This document shows positions 1 to 4,602 of a stretch of 6,450 nucleotides of DNA, piece by piece. The notes under the pieces are model-generated. The model ran no database searches. It had not been told where the DNA came from and worked only from the letters and a program-made list of their open reading frames with translations. The DNA is from DATJYV01 sp035499415 (GTDB taxonomy: Bacteria; Bacteroidota; Ignavibacteria; UBA10030): contig DATJYV010000102.1 in assembly GCA_035499415.1 (NCBI GenBank), positions 1-6,450 on the forward strand, written 5' to 3'. The stretch's first letter is position 1. Every line of letters begins with the position of its first letter. The position numbers were made by a program, and so were the translations under genes.

Positions 1-342
1 GTGTCGAAGACTTCTGCGGGGGCCTCATCACACGTGGCAGTCGCACGGGTCTCAAACGTGGTTCAGGCCCTCGAAACGCTGAAGAAGGCCGGCGTGTGGG
101 TCGTGGGGCTCGACACGGAGGGAGGGAAACTGTACTACGAGGCGGATTTCCGTCCGGGACTCGCGGTCATGGTGGGAAATGAGGGGGCAGGAATCCGAAG
201 ACTCGTGAAAGAGAATTGCGACGAGCTCGTCCGGATACCGATGCACGGGAAGATCGAATCGCTCAACGCTTCAGTCGCGGGAGGGCTTGTGCTCTTTGAA
301 GTTGCGCGGCAGCGAACAACTGCGGCGACAAAGTCTACGTAA
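1..342 (+). CDS. rlmB: 23S rRNA (guanosine-2'-O-)-methyltransferase RlmB, C-terminal part (5' end outside window)
   Basis: This is the C-terminal half of a SpoU/TrmH-family (SPOUT) methyltransferase, which transfers a methyl group from SAM to a ribose 2'-OH in rRNA. The first codon, GTG, is most likely an internal valine. The visible chain begins at the SAGA...VARVSNVVQAL segment, which in RlmB proteins lies in the middle of the catalytic domain, so the N-terminal RNA-binding domain and SPOUT motif 1 are missing. Motif 2 is visible as VGNEGAGIRRLV (residues 58-69) and motif 3 as SLNASVAGGLVLFE (about 87-100). Together these form the knotted SAM-binding site. The spacing and the SAGA segment match RlmB better than tRNA TrmH, but another SpoU paralogue is possible. 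The frame ends with TAA at 340-342 after a short polar tail. It is convergent with the minus-strand genes to its right, and no clear hairpin-plus-T terminator follows it. Confidence 0.87.
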   Translation: MSKTSAGASSHVAVARVSNVVQALETLKKAGVWVVGLDTEGGKLYYEADFRPGLAVMVGNEGAGIRRLVKENCDELVRIPMHGKIESLNASVAGGLVLFEVARQRTTAATKST

Positions 343-517
343 CTTTTCGCTTCCCCCTGGGGGATCCAAATCCTCGAAGCTTCTTCCCGGATAATTTACT
401 GTATTTCTTGACGAGCATCGTGAACTTGCGCGCGTCTTGACGCGGAGCGACAATCATTTTCTGGCGGTTGTTGAGGGATTTCATGGGAGATGGCGATTGG
501 CGGTTCGCTGATGACAT
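335..517 (-). CDS. Possible small basic protein, hypothetical (doubtful)
   Basis: This is an open frame of 60 codons from ATG at 515-517, or 49 codons from an in-frame ATG at 482-484. Its end overlaps the rlmB end by 8 bases on the opposite strand. The product would be strongly basic, ending in a Lys/Arg/Gly-rich tail (KKLRGFGSPRGKRKVT). I see no membrane segment, cysteines or known motif. Neither candidate start has a recognisable Shine-Dalgarno sequence. Codon third positions in the middle part (around DARKFTMLVKK) are GC-rich, as in the neighbouring genes, but those near the ends are not. It could be a real small nucleic-acid-binding protein, a decayed gene end, or chance. I do not recognise a family, and I list it because it is the only gene candidate in the interval. 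Confidence 0.25.
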   Translation of the reverse strand: MSSANRQSPSPMKSLNNRQKMIVAPRQDARKFTMLVKKYSKLSGKKLRGFGSPRGKRKVT

Positions 518-723
518 TTTGAGCGAGTCGCGCTTTTGGCGACGACCGGTGCAATCCGAAACCCCGTGTTAGGTCAGATTGCTACCCGCCTGCGTCAAAA
601 GCACTCCGGCGGGCAGGGGCACAAATCGCCCGCAAAGACACGAACTTTCAGACATTCGGCCACTCATGACCAAATAGCCCCATCGGCGGTCGTCATTCTC
701 GCATCGACAATCCTTCCAACTTC
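518..723. other. Intergenic stretch without a convincing gene
   Basis: I see no gene, tRNA or rRNA here. The stretch holds several weak inverted repeats. GCAATC at 551-556 pairs with GATTGC at 577-582, and the arms extend outwards through GGT/ACC with a one-base bulge. CCCGCC at 585-590 pairs with GGCGGG at 608-613. GCGGGC at 609-614 could instead pair with GCCCGC at 628-633, so the last two pairings exclude each other. None is followed by a T-run that would make a clear intrinsic terminator. The segment CGCAAAGACACGAA at 631-644 resembles low-complexity text that recurs between genes in several environmental bacteria; that likeness is from memory and has not been checked. Confidence 0.5.
548..586. 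other. Imperfect inverted repeat, possible RNA hairpin
   Basis: The left arm GGTGCAATC (548-556) can pair with the right arm GATTGC-T-ACC (577-586). This gives nine base pairs with one bulged T, enclosing a 20-base loop in which ACC (561-563) could pair with GGT (572-574). It lies between the ends of convergent genes, where a bidirectional transcription stop would be useful, but no T-tract follows on either strand. The pairing was found by eye and may be chance. Confidence 0.2.
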
Positions 724-760
724 TAACGTTTCACTTTTCACTTTTCGCTTTTTACTTTTC
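724..760. repeat. Degenerate heptamer tandem repeat, unit TCACTTT (AAAGTGA on minus strand)
   Basis: Read on the plus strand, the units are TAACGTT (724-730, degenerate), TCACTTT (731-737), TCACTTT (738-744), TCGCTTT (745-751) and TTACTTT (752-758), then TC. Two units are exact, two differ by one base and one by two bases. The array stops 2 bases from the stop codon of the minus-strand response regulator gene (763-765), so it lies in that gene's 3' untranslated region, where the transcript would be A/G-rich. For transcripts coming from rlmB it would be U-rich. The 7-base period is clear in the sequence. A role, for example in transcript ending or as a variable microsatellite, is only inferred. 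Confidence 0.8.
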
Positions 761-762
761 AA

Positions 763-2151
763 TTAATGCTTCTGTTCTTCCCCGTCTTTCTCCTCCCCCA
801 TTCCTTCCCGCATCAGTCCGTACCTTTTCATTTTTGTGTACAAGTGACTTCGCTGAATATCGAGCGCTTCCGCCGTCCGCGATATGTTCCACTTGTGCAG
901 GTCGAGCTGCTTCTTGATAAAGGCGGCCTCGGCGCGGTCTTTGAAGTCCTGAAACGTGCCGCTCATATTGACAAAGTCGTCCGACTCCCCTTTCGCCGGC
1001 CCTGCGCCCGTCAGCAGTCCGACGTCGATTGCGGATCCGGGCGAGAGGATGACGAGCCGTTCGACGGCGTTGCGGAGCTCGCGGACGTTTCCCGGCCAGT
1101 CACGGCGTGAGAGGTCGGCGAGGCCCTCGTCCGAGATCGTCTTCTGAGCAATCCCGTTTCTCGAACAGACATCCTGGATGAACGCTTTGACGAGGTGCGG
1201 AATGTCGTCGCGCCGCTCCCGCAACGGCGGAATCTTGATGGGAATGACGTTGAGACGATGATAGAGGTCGTTCCGGAATGTTCCCTTGCGGATTTCTTCT
1301 TCGGGGTGTTTGTTCGTCGCCGCGAGTATGCGCACGTCGACGGAAATGATCTTCGTCCCCCCCACCCGCTCGATGGTCCCCTCTTCGAGCGCGCGCAGAA
1401 CCTTGGCCTGCGCCTGCAGACTCATGTCACCGACCTCGTCGAGGAACAATGTTCCCCTGTCTGCCTGCTCGAATTTTCCAATTCGCTGCGCCGTCGCCCC
1501 CGTGAACGAGCCCTTCTCGTGGCCGAATAATTCGGACTCGATCAGCTCCGAAGGAATTGCGGCGCAGTTCACTTCGATGAACGGCTTGTCAGCCCGCTTG
1601 CTTTGCCGGTGAATCGCCCGCGCGATCAACTCCTTCCCCGTCCCGTTTTCTCCCGTGATCAGCACGCGCGCATCGGTCGGCGCCACCCGCTCCACGACCG
1701 CGAGGATCTCGCGGATCTTCCCGCTCTCGCCGATGATTTTCCTTCTTCCTTCAACACTCTCCTCGAGGCGCTGGTATTCCCTTGCGAGCATCGATTGCTG
1801 AAGGGCATTCCGGACGGTGACAAGGAGCTTGTCCCTGTCGAGCGGCTTGGGCAGAAAATCGTATGCGCCGAGCTTCGTCGCCTCGACGGCCGTCTCGATT
1901 GACCCATGTCCCGAGATCATCACGACCGGAAGGTCGCTCGACCTCTTCCTGATCCTGTTGAGGACTTCCAGTCCGTCCATACCGGCCATTTTGACGTCGA
2001 GGAGAACGGCGTCGACGGGAAACTTGTCGAGCTTTTGGAGCGCCTGGTCTCCGTTCTCGGCAAACTCCACGTCGTACTTCTCGTACTCCAGGATCATGCG
2101 CAGGGAATCGCGCACGCTTTTCTCGTCGTCGACAACCAGGATTGTTCTCAT
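763..2151 (-). CDS. Sigma-54-dependent response regulator, NtrC/AtoC family
   Basis: The product is a 462-residue cytoplasmic transcription activator with the full three-domain NtrC layout. Residues 1-118 are a receiver domain with acidic pocket D8/D9, phospho-acceptor D52 (LLDVKMAGMDG), S80 and K102. Residues about 139-375 are an AAA+ sigma-54 activation domain with Walker A GENGTGKE (167-174), GSFTGA (214-219, the sigma-54 contact loop, with S in place of the common A), Walker B GTLFLDE (233-239), sensor I AATN (277-280), arginine-finger region FRNDLYHRL (292-300) and WPGNVREL (352-359). Residues about 404-446 form a Fis-type helix-turn-helix (SRTAEALDIQRSHLYTKMKR). The last 16 residues are a charged tail. 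By family knowledge, phosphorylation drives oligomerisation and ATP-dependent opening of sigma-54 promoters. No histidine kinase is present in the window, and no target promoter could be recognised. ATG at 2149-2151 fits the start of the receiver domain, but its upstream purine stretch is weak. It is the last gene of the minus-strand run, 48 bases after the preceding gene. Confidence 0.96.
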   Translation of the reverse strand: MRTILVVDDEKSVRDSLRMILEYEKYDVEFAENGDQALQKLDKFPVDAVLLDVKMAGMDGLEVLNRIRKRSSDLPVVMISGHGSIETAVEATKLGAYDFLPKPLDRDKLLVTVRNALQQSMLAREYQRLEESVEGRRKIIGESGKIREILAVVERVAPTDARVLITGENGTGKELIARAIHRQSKRADKPFIEVNCAAIPSELIESELFGHEKGSFTGATAQRIGKFEQADRGTLFLDEVGDMSLQAQAKVLRALEEGTIERVGGTKIISVDVRILAATNKHPEEEIRKGTFRNDLYHRLNVIPIKIPPLRERRDDIPHLVKAFIQDVCSRNGIAQKTISDEGLADLSRRDWPGNVRELRNAVERLVILSPGSAIDVGLLTGAGPAKGESDDFVNMSGTFQDFKDRAEAAFIKKQLDLHKWNISRTAEALDIQRSHLYTKMKRYGLMREGMGEEKDGEEQKH

Positions 2152-2162
2152 CTTCGGGTTCC

Positions 2163-2185
2163 GGCCGGCGTCATTCCCGGCGGCC
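2163..2185 (-). other. Short GC-rich inverted repeat between two cistrons
   Basis: In the 48-base gap between the exported-protein gene and the response regulator gene, GGCCG (2163-2167) can pair with CGGCC (2181-2185). Alternatively GCCGG (2164-2168) can pair with CCGGC (2177-2181). The RNA hairpin would sit about 11 bases before the regulator's ATG. It could tune translation or processing at this junction, or simply reflect GC-rich sequence. No T-run follows, so a terminator is unlikely. Confidence 0.25.
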
Positions 2186-2199
2186 TGTGGAGGTCAGAT

Positions 2200-2937
2200 T
2201 CAATTCTCGTCCTTATAGGGAAGAGTGAAGTAATCCGACGGAAGAAGCGACTTGACGACGAGGAGGTCGCGGCCGAACGCTTCGCCGTGCTTGTTGGCCC
2301 GCCGGTCGCGGGGGTCATCCGCCCCGCCGACGATGAATCTCGCCTCTCCCCATTCAACCATGTTTCCCGCCGTCCGGGCAAGATCCGGCGCCTCCGATGC
2401 ATAGGCAAGGTACGCGGATGCAAAGAAATGCTGGAGCTTGTCCTTGTCTCCGAATGCGTCCGATGGAGTATCGTCGTAAATCCTCGACGGGAGATTGTGC
2501 ACGCGTGCGTGAAAGAGGCTGTCGTCTTCAAACGTGAGCGGGACATTCAGCGATTCGACGATCGGCATTCGGAATTCGACCTTTCGGTGTTCGAGGACCG
2601 CCATCAGCGCGAGAAACAATGCGCGGCCGATGTTTCCGTCGCCGATCATCAGCGCTTTCAGATAGATCCCGTCGACCGTCCTCATGTCGCCGCATCGTTC
2701 GAGAAGCGCCCGAAATCGGGGGTCTCGGACGTAGGCCCGGATTTTCCGCGTGTCAAGAATCAACTGCGGTGTGAACGTATCCTCCAGGACTTTGCCGACG
2801 GAAAAACCGCCGGCGCGTTCTTCGTCAAAGTCCCAGGTCAAGGTGTCGCGGGATGCGACGCCGTCGCACTGAGCCCGGACCGGTCTCGCCGCCGCACCGA
2901 AGACCAGGAGCGTCATGACCATCCAAAATCTCGCCAT
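2200..2937 (-). CDS. Exported protein of unknown function with DKxxH and N-x2-G-x3-G motifs
   Basis: I do not recognise this 245-residue protein as a named family member. Residues 1-22 look like a type I signal peptide: a short basic start, a hydrophobic stretch MVMTLLVFGAAA, and cleavage after VRA. The cysteine at 24 lacks a proper lipobox, so a lipoprotein is unlikely. The chain has only two cysteines, C24 and C82, which could form a disulfide in the periplasm. Near the C-terminus are DKLQHFFASAYLAYA (166-180) and DRRANKHGEAFGRDL (211-225). A DKxxHF helix followed by a (D)xxxN-x2-G-x3-G helix recalls the DUF2279/YfiM and VanZ-like groups, although here the protein seems soluble after the signal peptide, with only a moderately hydrophobic stretch at 103-115. 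The likeness is by motif only. It starts 15 bases after the carboxyltransferase gene and probably shares its transcript. The upstream region has no strong Shine-Dalgarno sequence. Confidence 0.85.
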   Translation of the reverse strand: MARFWMVMTLLVFGAAARPVRAQCDGVASRDTLTWDFDEERAGGFSVGKVLEDTFTPQLILDTRKIRAYVRDPRFRALLERCGDMRTVDGIYLKALMIGDGNIGRALFLALMAVLEHRKVEFRMPIVESLNVPLTFEDDSLFHARVHNLPSRIYDDTPSDAFGDKDKLQHFFASAYLAYASEAPDLARTAGNMVEWGEARFIVGGADDPRDRRANKHGEAFGRDLLVVKSLLPSDYFTLPYKDEN

Positions 2938-2952
2938 TCACACACCGCGCAC

Positions 2953-4602
2953 TCATGACTGGATCACCCCGGGATTGAATCGGGGCATGTCGGAATTGTT
3001 GCTCGCGCAGGAGATGCCGCGCCCGACAATCTCGCGCGTCTCGAGCGGATCGATGATGCCGTCCACCCACAGCCGGGCGGCGGCGAACCTGGGGTCGAGC
3101 TCCGATTCATAGAGACCCTGAATCTCATCCAGGAGCGACTTCTCTTCGCCCGCAGAGACTTTTTTCCCGCTCTTTTGCATCGCCTGCACTCTGATGCCAA
3201 GGAGCGTCTCGCTCGCCTGCTTCCCTCCCATCACGGCGATCTGCGCCGTCGGCCATGCAAAAATCAATCGCGGGTCGTACGCCTTTCCGCACATCGCGTA
3301 GTTGCCGGCACCGTAGCTGTTCCCGACGATGAACGTGAACTTGGGAACGACGCTGTTCGCAACAACGTTCACCATTTTTGCGCCGTCCTTGATGATGCCC
3401 CCCTGCTCGGCCCGGCTGCCGACCATAAACCCGGTCACGTCCTGAAAAAATACGAGGGGGATCAGTTTCTGGTTGCAGTTCATGATGAAGCGGGCGGCCT
3501 TGTCGGCGCTGTCGCTGTAGATGACGCCCCCCACCTGCATTTCCCCATGCGCGTTCCGGACGACCGAACGCTGGTTGGCAACGATGCCGACGGCCCAGCC
3601 CTCGATCCGGGCGTAGCCGGTGATGATCGTTTTGCCGTAGTCGGCCTTGTACTCGTCGAGAGCGCTGTCGTCCAGAATCCGCGCGAGGACCTGGTACATA
3701 TCGTACGGCTTCGACCGGTCGGCAGGAACCACGCCCGGGATTTCGCGGGGGTCGAAATTTGGCATCGTCGGCCGCGCACGGTCGAACGCAAACGGAGCCC
3801 TGCGGCCGAGCTTCCCGACAATGCTCCGGATCTTTGCGAGACATTCCTCGTCGTTTTTCATCCGGTGGTCCGTCACGCCGCTGACTTCGCAATGGATCGC
3901 CGCGCCGCCGAGCGATTCGTTGTCGATCTCTTCGCCGATGGCGGCCTTCACCAGATGCGACCCTGCGAGAAAGACGCTCCCGGTCTTCTCCACGATCATC
4001 GCTTCGTCGCTCATGATCGGGAGGTACGCACCGCCGGCGACGCACGGCCCCATAATCGCTGCGATCTGGGGAATGCCGAGGGAAGACATGATCGCGTTGT
4101 TCCGGAAGATGCGCCCGAAGTGTTCCTTGTCCGGAAAGATTTCCGATTGAAGCGGAAGGAATACGCCGGCGGAATCGACGAGATAAATGATCGGAAGCCG
4201 ATTCTCGAGTGCGATCTCCTGGCCCCGCAGATTTTTCTTGCATGTCATGGGAAACCAGGCCCCCGCTTTGACCGTTGCGTCGTTGGCAACGATGACGACT
4301 TCGCGTCCTTCGACCGTTCCGACGCCGAGCACGGTTCCCGCGGCAGGAGCGCCGCCGTGTTCTCCATACATCCCGTATGCGGCGAACATCCCGATCTCCG
4401 TGAATTTCGTTCCGGGGTCGATGAGTCGCGCGACCCTCTCCCGCACCGGCAATTTCCCTCGCTTCACGTGCTTCTCCATCGCTTCAACCCCGCCCCCCAG
4501 ACGGATGATCTCTTCGAGCGCGCGGTTTGCCTTCAGAAGTCCCGCCATCGAGGCTTCGTTGCGCTCGAACGTGTCGTCCCGCCTGACCGCCGACCCTATC
4601 AT
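2953..4602 (-). CDS. Acyl-CoA carboxylase, carboxyltransferase (beta) subunit, methylcrotonyl-CoA carboxylase type
   Basis: This 549-residue cytoplasmic enzyme subunit moves the carboxyl group from carboxy-biotin to an acyl-CoA. It has the two crotonase-like halves of the family. The N-terminal half has the acyl-CoA site around MGPCVAGGAYLP (184-195), and the C-terminal half has the biotin-side motif GNSYGAGNYAMCG (427-439) followed by AWPTAQIAVMGGKQA (449-463). AYGMYGEHGGAPAAG (75-89), FPDKEHFGRIF (156-166) and GAGNYxMCGxAYxPR are closer to methylcrotonyl-CoA carboxylase beta (MccB) than to propionyl-CoA carboxylase beta, which carries a different sequence at the GAGNY position. This suggests leucine or branched acyl-CoA breakdown, but the substrate cannot be fixed by eye. 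The ATG at 4600-4602 is preferred over one 13 codons upstream: it overlaps the stop of the preceding gene as ATGA and has AGAGGG 8 bases before it. The length fits the family. The biotin carboxylase/BCCP subunit is not in the window. Confidence 0.93.
   Translation of the reverse strand: MIGSAVRRDDTFERNEASMAGLLKANRALEEIIRLGGGVEAMEKHVKRGKLPVRERVARLIDPGTKFTEIGMFAAYGMYGEHGGAPAAGTVLGVGTVEGREVVIVANDATVKAGAWFPMTCKKNLRGQEIALENRLPIIYLVDSAGVFLPLQSEIFPDKEHFGRIFRNNAIMSSLGIPQIAAIMGPCVAGGAYLPIMSDEAMIVEKTGSVFLAGSHLVKAAIGEEIDNESLGGAAIHCEVSGVTDHRMKNDEECLAKIRSIVGKLGRRAPFAFDRARPTMPNFDPREIPGVVPADRSKPYDMYQVLARILDDSALDEYKADYGKTIITGYARIEGWAVGIVANQRSVVRNAHGEMQVGGVIYSDSADKAARFIMNCNQKLIPLVFFQDVTGFMVGSRAEQGGIIKDGAKMVNVVANSVVPKFTFIVGNSYGAGNYAMCGKAYDPRLIFAWPTAQIAVMGGKQASETLLGIRVQAMQKSGKKVSAGEEKSLLDEIQGLYESELDPRFAAARLWVDGIIDPLETREIVGRGISCASNNSDMPRFNPGVIQS

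Noticed and set aside
1..3. GTG at the first base as the true start of the methyltransferase gene
   Set aside because: The protein from this codon lacks the first SPOUT motif and the N-terminal domain, and the residues match the middle of RlmB. The gene is cut by the window edge.
352..364. Palindrome TCCCCCTGGGGGA just after rlmB as an intrinsic terminator
   Set aside because: The arms are separated by one base, so a hairpin would need to open inner pairs, and no T-run follows. It is not a convincing terminator.
536..766. Plus-strand 76-codon frame in the convergent intergenic region
   Set aside because: It needs a TTG start without a ribosome site, and its C-terminus is just the heptamer repeat translated (LFTFRFLLFN). 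No sign of a real protein.
1906..2958. Long plus-strand frame (350 codons) spanning the response regulator start and the exported-protein gene
   Set aside because: It is antisense to two supported genes, crosses their junction and has no domain-like segments. It is best explained as a codon-bias shadow.
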